Positions 1 to 11,615 of a DNA stretch of 64,000 nucleotides are shown one piece after another. Source of the DNA: Ampelomyces quisqualis (taxonomy: Eukaryota; Ascomycota; Dothideomycetes; Pleosporales; Phaeosphaeriaceae); contig JAGTXZ010000003.1 of the NCBI GenBank assembly GCA_018398575.1, positions 1,240,001 to 1,304,000 on the forward strand, read 5' to 3'. Made by a program: the position numbers and the translations under genes. The notes beneath the pieces are model-generated. The model was not told the DNA's origin and made no database searches. It worked only from the letters and a program-made list of their open reading frames with translations. The stretch's first letter is position 1; every line of letters starts with the position of its first letter.

Positions 1-593
1 GTGCGGCCAATTAGCCTGCAGACTGACAAATGCACGCAGAAGTCGAGCCTGTACTTGTTGCTGTCACCCTATGCAGAGGAAAATTCCTGAGGTACATGCT
101 TCCAATGATTTCAATGGTCCATGATGGTGAGTTCCATGAATCGCACGCTGGTCTTCCGTGTTAGTATTCATGGCTATGTATATATGTATCCAACCCTCGT
201 TACAATGTCCGCCTTTTCCTTTCGTTGCTTGGTAGTTACCAACCATCAACTATTGGCAGGGGAGTGATAATGAGGAAAACGCCGTCCCGCCAGCAGCGCG
301 GCCCATAGATAGCAATGCGCCCTGCAAATGCTGATGGTACTGAATCCCAACAACCATCCTACACCGCTCAGATGCAACCGAACCGAGACAAAATAAAACG
401 CGCTGAAGCTACTAAGAACGACATTCGCACTGCGAGACCCTCCAGGAATGGCTTCTCTTCAGCCTCCAAATCAGTACAACACCGCAGTGGAAGGGGGCGG
501 AAAAGCCCCAGTAGCGCCGTATCGCTGATGCAAGTCGTCGCCAAGATCAAAATATATTGCTTCGTATTGGATATTAGTGAATTGTGGCCGTAA
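1..593. other. 3' flank of the histidine kinase gene; no gene seen
   Basis: Only short overlapping ORFs (under 95 codons) on both strands with no recognisable domain or fungal codon pattern. It probably holds the 3' UTR of the minus-strand kinase that ends at 594 and intergenic DNA. Nothing else is supported. Confidence 0.5.
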
Positions 594-3500
594 TTATTTC
601 CTTTTCATCAGGTCCGGAGGTTTCGATGGATCGGCCGGATCCAGGAATTTAGTCATGACCAGAGATAGTTGCTTGAACTCGACTGGCTTAGTCACGTACG
701 AGTTGAAGCCTGATTCCACGCATTTCGCGTACACGTCACCGAGCACGTTGGCCGAGAGTGCAATGATAGGTGTGCGGCGGTATCCGTGCCTCTTCTCCCA
801 TCGTCGGATCTCTTTGCATGCCTGGTAGCCATCTTTATTTGGCATATGTAGATCGCACTGTGCATGTGGTTAGCTTGAGCACTATGCGCATAAAGTGTTA
901 AACCCACAAGAATAATCGAGTAGTGGCCCGGCGGTTTGGCGAAAACCGTGTCAGTGCATTGCACACCGTCCATGACTGTCTCTGTTTCGACATCAATCTT
1001 GGCGAGGAACTTGAGAACTACCTAAAATTCTGTGAGCACATCGATTTGTGAGTCCAACATATGAACCTACTGTCTGATTGATCTTATTGTCTTCGACAAG
1101 TAACACTTTGTGTCCTTTGCCACCAACCCGTCGCTTGAGCTCTTCGAACACTAGCTTTTGACTGACGACTACCTGCTGGGCTGAATCCTGATTGCGGTCA
1201 GTGCTTGACTCGCGCTCTTTCTGAGGGTCGAAGATGACGGCGAACTTGGAAGGTTTCAAGGGCCGGTAGATAAATTGTAGACGTCGATCAATGTGTAATT
1301 GTTCGTAGTCGTAAATAGGCGCTTCCTTGATGAGTTCCTTTTTCTGTGACGGATCGGAAACTACGACAACCGAAGTGTTGCCATGAGTCATGGAGCTGAA
1401 GACTTGATCCATAATGGTGTGCACTTCGGCTGTGTCGTGGAGAACAAGCACAACATGGGTGAAGAGGACAGGGTCATCCCCCCCAATCATCTTTTGTGCC
1501 TCGATTATACTTGACTGTCCAGTGACTTGATGTGGTATGCCTTGTGGTAATGTGTTCTTGATATGGCGAATTGTAGCTTCGCGGCTATGAATCAGAGGGC
1601 ACACGACCAGGATCGAGAACATTGGTGGCCGCAAAGTACTGCCAAGTGGCGACAGGCTGCGATGCGGATCCGAAGGGCGAGCCGTCTCGGTAGAGTCCAA
1701 CGAAGTGGAAGAATTGTCTCTATCACTGTTCGTGCGTTTCGTTGGAAATACCAAGTTGATATGTGAGTCTGAGGAACTCCGGGAATCCTGTAGGAACGAA
1801 GACGCCGATGATCTCTCCGAACGAAGACTTGACCTTCCTGTCAGTGCTGCACTAGTCAACGAATGATCAGAACTGCCAGAAGATAATGATGGTGAGTCGC
1901 GCGAATGCTCAGATATCGATAAGCTAGGCACAGGAGACTTGATCGATTCACTCCGCTCAGAAGAGATGCTTGAAACGCGTTTGAGTTGCGCTGCCGCTGC
2001 CATCTGTGGGTAGGAGATCTTCTGCAATGGAGAAGGCTGCACGGCTTGTGGAGTGAGCGGTGGAGGTGTGCTCACTGGATCCAACACGGGTGTGCCCGGC
2101 GTCGATACTGGCGGCTTCGGGTGATCGCCTTCTGTTGGAAGGCCGAACTTGATCGTGAAGAAGAATGTCGAGCCTTTGCTGGGGACGCTACGGGCATCCA
2201 TCTTTCCGCCGTGAAGCTCAACGAATTGCATCGATATAGATAAACCAAGGCCTGTACCGCCATGCTGCCTGGTACTGCTCGCATCGATTTGACTGAACCT
2301 CTTGAAGAGATACTTCGCTTCTTGCTCATTGAATCCGCGGCCAGTGTCGATTACTTCAAATTTTACCATTGTCTCGTTGTCTCCTAATGGCCCTGATCGC
2401 TCTGAAGATTGGACTTTGCAGCGCACAAAAATTTCACCTTGGGAGGTAAATTTGATGGCATTGCCGACAACGTTAAGTAGCACCTGGCGAATGCGAAACT
2501 TGTCGCCTTTAACCATGGAAGGAACTCCTTCATCGACCAGGTAATTGAGCTCAAGACCTTTCTGGATAGCTAGGCCCATGCTCAGGTCGTTCACCTCTTC
2601 AATGAGAGACGGAAGATGCAACCATTCCATGGAAAGCTTGATCATACCCGCCTCCACCTTGGACAGGTCAAGAATGTCGTTGATAAGATTTAGCAGGCTG
2701 TCGGTACTAGACTTGATGATGTTGACATGCTCTAACTGCTCGGCATTCAAGACGCTGTCCAGGAGAAAGTTGACCATACCAGAAATGCCGTTGAGTGGAG
2801 TCCGAATCTCATGAGACATATTGCTTAAGAACTTCGACTTCGCATCCATAGTTTCCTTCAGAGTCTGCTCGAGGAGTTTGTGATCATTGATGTCGGTAGC
2901 CGTGCCGTACCAGGTTTCTTCCTCACTGTCTTCTGCGAGAGACTTCTCGAGCAGGATTCGGACTAGATGCCATCTGTATTCGCCATCCTTGTTGCGAAGT
3001 CTGACTTCGGTAGAGTATGATGAGCGACCATGTGCATCCTTTGTGACCTGAAGAATGCCTGTGCTTGCTAACTTCGACAACTTTGCTTGAGGTAAATCCA
3101 ATCGATCGGGCGACTGACCACCAGGACTTGTAATGGTCCTTCCGGTTTCCGAAGAATCGTCCGAAGAGGACGAAGAAGAGCCATTTCGACTCAGCTCCCC
3201 AGGCATCGAGGTGGGGACGTTAGCAACGCCATCTTCACTCAACTCTGGCAGTTTGCACTTGATGACATCTTCGGGATGAACATGCTCCAAGAACCCGTTG
3301 ACCAGGGCTTGAGATTCTGATTGACCGGAGAACGTAATCCATTGGTGGTTGCAGAACGTGAGTCCTCGTTTGTTAGAAACCACAAAAACTATCTGGGGAC
3401 TGGAATTCGCAAGTGCCCTGTATTTAGCTTCGGATGCAGCCGTTTCTTGCTGCTTGGCAGAGTTGAGCTCGGCCAGGTGCTGTTCGTGGAAGTCCATGTT

Positions 3501-6500
3501 GGTTCCAATCCAGTGAACAATCTGTTGGCGCTTGTTTCTTAATGGCGCGACCCGGACGTAAAACCACCTGTAACACTGATCAAATCGTTGTAGACGGACC
3601 TTCTGCTGAAGCTGCTGGCCAGTGCGTAATGATTTGTTCCATTGTTCGAGATACGAATTTCGATCTTCAGGATGAATGGCCTCCCATGGGTCCTGCAATA
3701 CCTGGCGTGAATCTTGACCGCGATAAATCAGGAATTTTGAGTTGACCCAGGTGATGGCTCCAGTGCTGGGCGCAGCTGTAAAGATTTGCACAGGTAGAGA
3801 ATCGATGATCGTACGCAGTAGGCTTTCCGATGGTGGCGGCATATCTAGTGTCTCTGTTATAGACCCCCTTCGTGTATGACTAGGTGGCTGCAGTGGTTGC
3901 ACACCAGGAGTAGTAGCTGCAGGAAGTGATTGAAATGACGAGGTAAAGTCGGCACCGTACGAGTGGAGGAGCGAGTGACCGCGATGGGATGCACTAGGTG
4001 GCTGGTTTCGGCGCGCGCTTGCAGCTTCTTCTTTTGCGGTGCTTTCATTGCGTGGTGTAACTACTTCGTCTTCGGTCTTCTCAGAGATAGGGACGCTCAC
4101 GCGCTTCGATACACGCTTCTCTTTGTTGTGAGCAACCTGGTCTAGGGACGAAGATTGTGCAGGAGCTGAAGTACGAGGAGCTTTCTTCCTAGCATCGAAA
4201 TAGCTTTCAACGGCATCCGCGCCTGTCAAATGTCCAGGGGTACCGCTGATAGAGTGCTTGCTCGAGAATCCTAGAGAGGAAGCGTCCCATCCCGGCGTTC
4301 CAGGGATGGAACCACCTGGACTGTGTCTCGATCGGCTTGAATAATCAGAAGGACTAGTGACACTTTCTGCCGCCGAGGCTTGGATATTTTCGAGGTTGAG
4401 ATGCATCAAATCGTCGAGGCTCTCGGGATCTACAGCATAGGTGGAGCTGCCGGCAAAGCTACCAACCATACGTCGTTGTCTACTAGAAGCAACTTGAACC
4501 TGGGCGTTTGTGAACTGCCATGCGTTCGAGAAAGACGTGGCTAAGTGCGGTCCCAGGTGTTTCAAAGAATCTGTGAGATTCCGTGGGTAGGGGACGATGG
4601 GCGATAAAATGGATAGAATTGCGATTGGTGCTCTTCGGACAAGTTCGTAGGTCTGGGGGGAGCTGCTTGGCACAGACTGTGCAGACTGTCTACGTGACAA
4701 GGAGGACGTTTGCAAGGGGGTGTTTCTGTCGTTTGGATACATCGGCTGCGATAGCGTAGGATGGACTAGTGGAATGTGCGTGATGGTGCTAGCCTTGTCT
4801 ATACCAATTGCCTCCACGACACCATACTGAGTGTAATCCTGCGGCGATCGCGATGGATTGAACGTGTCTTCGTCGACCTTTCCCCGGGAGAAAAATGGAT
4901 TGTCGTCTGCATCGTTCTGAATTGCTGGCGAAGGGGCCGGAGACTGTGCCCATGGCGAGGTCGGGAACTGCTCATATTCTTCGTAGCGCGGTTGTAATCG
5001 AGCATCAGCTGCCAAGGGATGATTGCGGCGTGGAGCTGGCGTCACCTTTGGCTGATCTTGGGGTAAACTTGGTTGTGATTGTTGCTGCTGTGAATCATTG
5101 CTTGAGAGCTCATCGGAGTCAGTCAGCGATGCGGAGTAGTCCCGTGTCAAAGTCACTAAGCGTCCTCGCTCCAGTACACGATTGATTCCGGTGTCATCGA
5201 TCAAAGCATCTGGTTCATGATCAAGAGCACGAAGCACATTGAACACAGCAAGCGGCGACGATGATTCGCCTACACTTGAAAAGTCTGGATCGCTGAAAGT
5301 AGGTTCTCTACTGGGAAATGTGCCAGGATACGGGCTCGATGTGCCGTCAAAGCCAGCTTGTGATACCTGCCTCAAAGGATGCTCTGGCCTCATAGGGGCA
5401 TTGGGTGCATGGCTAGCCGCTCTTAAAGGAGCCCTTGGTCGAGTCAGATACGTGGGTGTCGGACTGTCAGGGGCCGTCTCCTGCTTTTGCCGCTCATGTC
5501 CCGCGAAGGAGTGATGCGTGAAGAGCTTTGGTCTTCGTTCTGGTAGGATTGGGGTCAGTGGTGTGTCTTGCTGCAGCACTTGCTGGTAATTGGCATTCTG
5601 CTCTGCTGAGCTCTTGCGGGTTTGCTGAACTTGGGCGTCCTGGCAAGTCGCCGCGCGCGGGCTTCCATCTTCTGCAGTTGCAGTGAACGTAGTCTTCTGT
5701 CCCCAGGGCACATTCTCGATGTCAGACGCGTCTGCGGGAACCGCTAGCGTAGCTCGAATCGCACCGTAATGATCCCGCATAATGTTGGTGACAGTCGTCC
5801 ACCATGCAGCTAGTCCTGGCTCAGCGCCCAAAAGCAAGACTAATTCGTAGAGGTTAGGAGTCGGGAAGCGAGGATCCTCGCCTTCGCCGACATAGTGAGT
5901 TCTGGTCCCTGGTGCGAAGGGTGTCATGGAAGCGGCAGGGGTGCTCGTCTCTGAGGCAAGTCGTTCTGACGGAACCACGAATTCCCTTACGTGGATCGCG
6001 GAAACAGTTGGCGAAAGGTTAGTGAAGGGCTGGTGGAAGGCTGGAACCCATTTTGGCGTATTGGGTATTGTTGGGAAAGGAGTATTGGGCACAGTCGGGA
6101 ACGGATATGAGGGCGTCCGGAGAGCGTGGCCTGCTGGTGTTGGTGGTACACTGCCCCGGATTGTTCGTGCAGATTCGGTTGATTCGGTCGATTCGGTCGA
6201 TTCGGTCGATTCGGTCGATGTCGTCTGGGCAGTTGGCAACGGGCTCGGGCTGTTGAAGGCTCCCATCAGCGTTGGGGACATGGCCGCCATCGGTTCCTCC
6301 TTGATTGGCGAGATTCGGCGCGCTCCAAGAGAACCATACAAGCCTGTACTCTGCATGCCTCGTAAGCGCGCACGCTGTTGTTTCTGCAGCACCTGCAGCT
6401 GCAGAGTCCGCAGTCGCTCAACTTCCAGCTCGTCTGGCGATGCCTTTCCCTCCATAGAACTATGCTGATCCCGCGCTGTCATGGTTGCTGCTTTTGCTCC

Positions 6501-6767
6501 ATGGCCTTCCGGGCCGAGCGGTCCCTCGTCATCGTCGCTCCTGTCGGTCGTGTCGGTCGCCGAGGATCCGTCGTCATGGCCAACCGAGGGGTCCGCCTCG
6601 TGGGAAGAGCTTGGGGACGCCTGGGGCGGCAACAGAGTGCTACTGGCAGATACTCGCTGCAGAGGTGGGCGCGCCGTCGTGGGTGAGGCATTGGCCGGCG
6701 TCGAAGAGGACGCTGTGTCGACGGGGTCCCTCCGACTAGTCGATGAGGGTTTGGGTGTCTGGATCAT
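594..6767 (-). CDS. hybrid histidine kinase with two PAS domains and a C-terminal receiver
   Basis: Three exons: 6767-1071, 1021-908, 857-594; introns of 49 and 50 bp interrupt the receiver domain. Predicted 2,024 aa. The first ~980 residues are Ser/Pro/Thr-rich and probably disordered, with a (STE)n tract. Two PAS domains follow (about 985-1100 and 1120-1300, the second carrying a Ser-rich insertion). Then come HisKA with MSHEIRTPLNG (phospho-acceptor His near 1319), HATPase_c (N-box GNAIKF, DTGRGF, GGTGLGLS, about 1430-1510), a long Ser-rich linker and a receiver (LLVEDNKINQT, phospho-acceptor Asp in CDLHMPNKDGY near 1939, Lys in YVTKP near 1994). All catalytic residues are present, so it should autophosphorylate and feed a phosphorelay through an HPt protein to a MAPK cascade. 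There is no transmembrane segment, so it is probably a cytosolic sensor. The exact fungal HHK group is not assigned. Confidence 0.93.
6172..6216. repeat. 9-bp coding tandem repeat (five units)
   Basis: Five head-to-tail copies of GATTCGGTC (first unit ends in T) in the kinase N-terminal region. On the coding strand they give repeated Ser-Thr-Glu. The unit is a multiple of three, so slippage changes length without breaking the frame. Confidence 0.9.
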
Positions 6768-7183
6768 CTCTGCATAGTACCGTCGAACGTCCCCCGTAAG
6801 CGCGCAGAAGACTGTGGGTTAGACAAGACGAGAGGCCGGCCCGGCGTCGTGAAGCATGGGCACGGTGGGCGTGAAGGGTTCAGTGCTGAGCTATGACGCA
6901 ATGTGGCAGGCGGCGAGGCCGGAGCGAGACAGTGTGCACAGTGGGCGGCAAAGGTGTCCGGCCGCGAGAAGATGAGGCGGTCGAAATGAGCAGCGCCGCT
7001 CTTGCCCGGGCGCGGTGGGATGCACAAGGGGTCTGCTTGGAACGGGCACGGCGGGGTGGATGTGTTGAAGGTGGGAACTTGGCAGTTTTGCTAGCACCGA
7101 CTTGGGGACGGGACGGGGAAGGGGTGTCGAGCCAGCGCGCAGCAGGCGATGCAGAACGTCTCGCTGCGACTCGCCGTGCCGAC

Positions 7184-7191
7184 TGACGTCA
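7184..7191. promoter_or_regulatory. perfect palindromic CRE (TGACGTCA)
   Basis: An exact ATF/CREB-type bZIP consensus about 417 bp upstream of the histidine kinase start codon. In fungi such sites are bound by Atf1/AtfA, a target of the stress MAPK pathway. Binding here is inferred from the motif only. Confidence 0.45.
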
Positions 7192-7262
7192 TCAAGGGCC
7201 GCTGCCGGGTGCCCGTCCGGCGTCCACCTCGCAAATACCGGTGAGGCCGACGCGCACAACCA

Positions 7263-7341
7263 CGACCCTCACACGGCAACATCAAATGCAACCCCCCAGC
7301 ACGACGACGACCCTCACGCGGCAAATGCAACCACCCAGCAC
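7263..7341. repeat. imperfect ~35-40 bp direct repeat
   Basis: 7263-7302 and 7308-7341 share the blocks CGACCCTCAC, CGGCAA, AAATGCAACC and CCAGCAC; the first copy has an extra six bases. Both lie in the kinase upstream region. Confidence 0.7.
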
Positions 7342-7814
7342 TGCCAACGCCGACGTCTCGCTCGGCCTGCCGTCGCAGCAAGACACGGCCGCAGCGACAA
7401 CTTCTCCTCACGATGGGATGTGGCGCACGGCACTGGCGCGTGATTGGCCCGGAGCCCGCCAGCCTGTCAAAGCTGCTTCATCCAAGAGGATGCCTGTCGC
7501 ACCAATGTGTGGCAGGAAACGGCCCACTTTCGGAAGCATCTTGCCATCAGGTGTCGAGAGCGGCCCCAGCCGAACATTTTCTTCTTCTATTCACGACGTA
7601 CTCACTAACAGTATGACGCCACAATATTCCAGAGGGATCGTGTGTCAACGACGACTCTGATTCAAAGCTGTCTACCGAGTACGGAGTACGGCACAGAGCA
7701 AAAGTCTGCATGTAACGCTAGGGACCCCGGTACTGTCTAGCAACTGTTTCAATCTACACTACGCTACGCTACCAACCTCTCTCCGCAACCTTCCATTACC
7801 CAACACGTCTCAAC

Positions 7815-10783
7815 TTACACACCCAAATACGTTCCGCTCGCTATACGCTTGACCGTTGCGATGGGCTTCCATCCCATTGCTGGACTGCCCGGTGCCGCAT
7901 TGTCGTCGGTATCCGCAAAAGGATCTGCTTCTCCGTCTTGCTTCGCTTCGTTCAATTGCGCGCTCATACTTACACCCAGCCCGCTTCCAAGAGGCAGTGT
8001 TTGTTCGCCACTAATTTCCCAGCGAGCCTCAACATTGCCGGGCTGAGCCTCGCCGTCTGTGAAGAATCGTACGCGCATCACCTGTGCGGGTTGATCTTTC
8101 GAACATGTCACCTCGCCGAGTCGCCAGTAGATCAGGCCTTTATCCCTTGAGAAGGTACCGGATGGCTTGGACTGACACGATGTCGCCTTGGAACCAGGCC
8201 CGAGCCGGACGACTAGAATCAGGTTTCGAAGGCTAACGCTCGTTACACCACCGAGATGGAACTTAGGGTTGAGTGAGTAAGTAAGGATGGCTGATGCCTG
8301 CCCTGGTTCTGTTTTCCACAAGGGTGACAAAATGAGTGGCGCGAGAGCAGCAACACTGTCGTTCTCGATGTGCAACTGATAGTGGAATGCCACCGAGGTT
8401 TTGGTGATCTTCGAAAGGTCCACAGTGTAGTTTCCAGGGCTGTCGTGCGTCTGCTCAATGAATGCGGGGTTAGGAGCAACCTTTTCCAGAACGGAGAAAT
8501 TTTCCAGGCGCACGCTCTCGGTGCCAAATGGTCCGGCAGACAGGTCGACGGGATTGTACGCAAGTGCAACTTGTCCAATCACCATGGCTTTGGTGACATT
8601 GCCCTGCTCGAACCACGCGCTGACAGTCTCGACCAATGAAGCATTAAGCCCAGGCCCATGCAGGTCCGGATGCTTAATGGTTGTGCTAGCGGAGCTACTC
8701 AGTGATCGGCCCGACCTAACGGACTGAGTATCAGATATCGCGTGGTCGTCAGACAGCAGCGATCGGTGGGGTGGCTTGAAAGCAGGAGAGGCGGGTTGCA
8801 CCGTAGGAGCCGACGCAGGGAATATCGCAGCAGTGGAACCTGAGCCACCAGAGGGCAGTTGGGGTGCATCGCCTAGACTTTGCAATTCTGGCGGAGCAGG
8901 GTTGGGAATAAAGATTGTGTTGCGAACATCTCGTCGACCCCGAAGGGTCGATGCTCGCTTTGGCGGTGCTGCTTGCTGCTGATGTATTAGGTCGTGCGTT
9001 TCTGAAAGCGTGGGTCGCACGTACCGCGCGGAGAGTGTTAACCATGTTGGCCATAGCCGCGTCCGCGTCACCCTCTTCTTCTTGAATTGGTGCATTTCTG
9101 ATGTCAAGTTTGAATTGGGGCGTCGAGTTGCTTTCCGCTTGAGCACTATGGTAGGATTAGTCAACGCTTGATCTGCAGTCAGGGTGTGCTTACAATCCCG
9201 CCTCTCGCTCGGCTTCGGTAATAGCATCAAGGGTTGACGGTGGAACGGAGAAGCCCTCGGCATCCTTTTCTGGCTGCTGTCACATTAGTCTCGCGACCAT
9301 ATTGGTGTATGATATGCCTACTTCAGGTCTGGGTGCTTCAGCTACAGGCGGTGATAGTGGTTCTACCAATTCAGGAATAGAGTCCTGCACCGTGCCATTG
9401 ACTGGCCTTGCGCCGACCACGTCGGGAGACAGTTCAGCGGCGGTTCCATTTGGCGTGTCTGTGCTTGGTAGTCGCGGATGACTGTGGGACTCCGGCTCGG
9501 GCGAGTGAGGAGTCTCAGGAAGACGCCTGAGAGGTGAACTTGGCCGATCTGATGGACCTAGGGGGTCGCGATCTCTCGACTTGCCTTTCCCGAAGCCGCT
9601 GAATGCGGAGCCGAGATTGGAGGAGGATTTGCGCTCTGGAGAAGAGGCTCGTCCGTATGGGTGCGTACTCTGTCTTCGGCGGCCGAGCACCGTCCCAAAC
9701 CGCTTCAGAGGATTCGAGCTATGTTTCTCTTTCACTGCCTCGGTCAGCGCAATCGGTCCACGACATTTTGCAGAGCTGTGCACGCACCAGAACCGCTCTT
9801 CTGGCTTCTGTTGTCGTCTGCCTGGCCCGACGTTGGCGGCATTGGAGGCGGCGCTAGGCTTCGGGACGATGTTCCCGTGTTGCTCATCTTCCGCGAGATG
9901 GTCGGCAAGTCGCCGCTTCGCATGCGCAGGGCCCACGTCTGGATCTCGTCTGCTGTCTCTATGTTCAACAACGCATTCAGCGTCTCCTCCGCTGTGACCC
10001 TACTACGCTCTACCTGGTCGACTTCGTGGGTCTGGAACTGCGTAAGAACATCTCGCAGATGATTGAGGCGACTTTCGTCTATGGCTTGTAGCTGCTCGAA
10101 TACGTAGGGCGCAGAGGAGTCCCACGTTATCTCGGCCTTTTCCGCTTCCTGCACAGCGTCCGCTACAGACGACGCCTTGGCCTTTGCGCCCTTGTCCTTG
10201 AGCTTCCCCATCTTCTTCTGCGCCGTGTCAATTTCCTTGGCCGTGGCAGACAGGTTTCCCGAGACGTTGCTCATAGCCTGAATCTCTCGATTGTTCCGGC
10301 AGTAGTCGCGCAGCGGTCGTTCGACGTCGGCTTCGATCTTGCGTGCCAGATGCTCGTGCGATTGGGCGACAGACTCGGTTGCGCTGACTATCTTCTGCCA
10401 TGGTGTCGCAAAGATGCTGCACTACGTCAGCCTATGCGCCGAAGGACACGTACAGGAGCCCATGCCCGAGATCGGAAGACTCGTCCGGTGGGTGTCTGTT
10501 TGCGAGCTTGCGCAGCCCCTGGATGTACTGCTCCTCCACGCGGCGCCGCTCCTGTGGCCTCGTAAGCACGCAACCATGGCAATGACGTTGCTGGGGGTGC
10601 GCACGTGAAGCCAGTCTGCGATGTGAGAATTAAGCCGGTCCACGTGATTGATGCGATCATTGAGGACGGTGACAGCTTGCGCGGGCGAAAGGGTAGTCTG
10701 CACATTGCGTGAGCGGATGCTGGTGGGAAGGCCTGGTGACTGCTCACTAGCAATGCCGGGTATTCTTTACGTTGGAGCTCCAT
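7815..10783 (-). CDS. syp1: Syp1/FCHo-type endocytic protein (F-BAR plus mu-homology domain)
   Basis: Eight exons: 10783-10748, 10697-10605, 10551-10454, 10416-9788, 9734-9322, 9276-9194, 9145-9025, 8978-7815; introns are 37-53 bp and all join in frame, giving 878 aa. The start MELQRKEYPALL leads into an F-BAR domain (about residues 1-270; WLHERRRVEEQY, FATPWQKI, ADVERPLRDY). A Ser/Pro/Arg-rich middle follows with a conserved DVRNTIFIPNP patch. The C-terminal muniscin mu-homology domain (about 600-878) contains YWRLGEV, RVRFFTDG and ends WKPIATVKRIASGTYLGV. Muniscins bind PI(4,5)P2 membranes and cargo early in clathrin-mediated endocytosis; yeast Syp1 also affects septins and polarity. The 37-bp third intron is unusually short but has a CTGAC branch site. 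Confidence 0.93.
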
Positions 10784-11615
10784 GGCGCAATAACAAAGCG
10801 AGGGGCACTCAGCCGCAGTAAAGCTGCTCAGTATCTTCACATAGAAATGAGGTTCAGCGACCTTGTCCAGTGTCGTGACTTGTGGAACTGTCCGGGCTCG
10901 CTGTCAGTCGTGGCTTGGGTCGGTCCCCTTTGGGGCTAGAGCAATGCCACCGCGGTCACCACGGTTCGACCGGGATCTGACGTAACCTTGGTGACGGTAC
11001 GGAGTCGCAAGTCCTGGTTGTGATTGCGTGCAGGGACAGATCGATCGATGTGCTGAACTTCGTATGCATATTGCCCCAGGCATCTCCGCATACCGTTTGG
11101 CCGGCACGCTGGGACTCGCCGTGAGCTCTGCTTCGGCAAAGCGCAGGCATAACGATCAAGATAGACTCGGTCTCTTTCGCGGCTTACGGAGTACTATGCA
11201 GGCCGTCGCTGCTTTCGTGTTTGGCCTGCGCTGCGTCCAACCTCTTCCCACTTCCAATTACATGGAGCCAACGCAAGGCTGACCCTTGCAATACACTCAT
11301 TCCGCGACCGCAGCGTGGCAGCATGTCTTCAGATTGGCGAAGCAGCCTGGCTTTCTCCACGCGGATGAAAACTGTCACAACAATGCAAGTAATCTGTCTG
11401 CACGCTCCAAGCGGGCGGTTATGCAGATAACACCTCGCGGGCATATCGCATGCCTTTCTGCCTGCTATGGGAAGCGTCCCCCCATGCCCATCCGACACCT
11501 TTCAGCAGTCTCAAACGAATCACAACCCATGCTGCGTAAAGACGCGAACTAACTCTGGGGCAGCTCTTCAGCATTGCTCGCCACGAACCCATCTGTTACC
11601 AATGGAGATGCTCGC
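10784..11615. other. divergent promoter between syp1 and the CDK-like kinase
   Basis: 832 bp separating a minus-strand start (10783) from a plus-strand start (11616). It holds a CRE-like TGACGTAA at 10978-10985 and two TACGGAG motifs (10998-11004, 11185-11194). Short ORFs here show no similarity that I recognise. Confidence 0.55.
10978..10985. promoter_or_regulatory. CRE-like bZIP site (TGACGTAA)
   Basis: A half-palindromic ATF/bZIP motif about 195 bp upstream of the syp1 start, inside the divergent promoter. Motif match only. Confidence 0.3.

Larger units (their letters stand above)
6768..7814. other. long promoter region of the histidine kinase
   Basis: About 1 kb without a supported gene, between the kinase start (6767) and the stop of the Syp1-like gene (7815), both on the minus strand. 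It holds a perfect CRE (7184-7191), an imperfect direct repeat (7263-7341) and a TACGGAGTA motif (7680-7689). ORFs here have no family similarity that I can see. Confidence 0.6.

Noticed and set aside
315..593. ORF at the left edge (92 codons, plus strand)
   Set aside because: No domain, overlaps an equally long antisense ORF, and lies in the expected 3' flank of the kinase.
10930..11010. Possible tRNA B-box (GGTTCGACC)
   Set aside because: No A-box at the right distance and no cloverleaf; the local inverted repeat does not give acceptor and anticodon stems.
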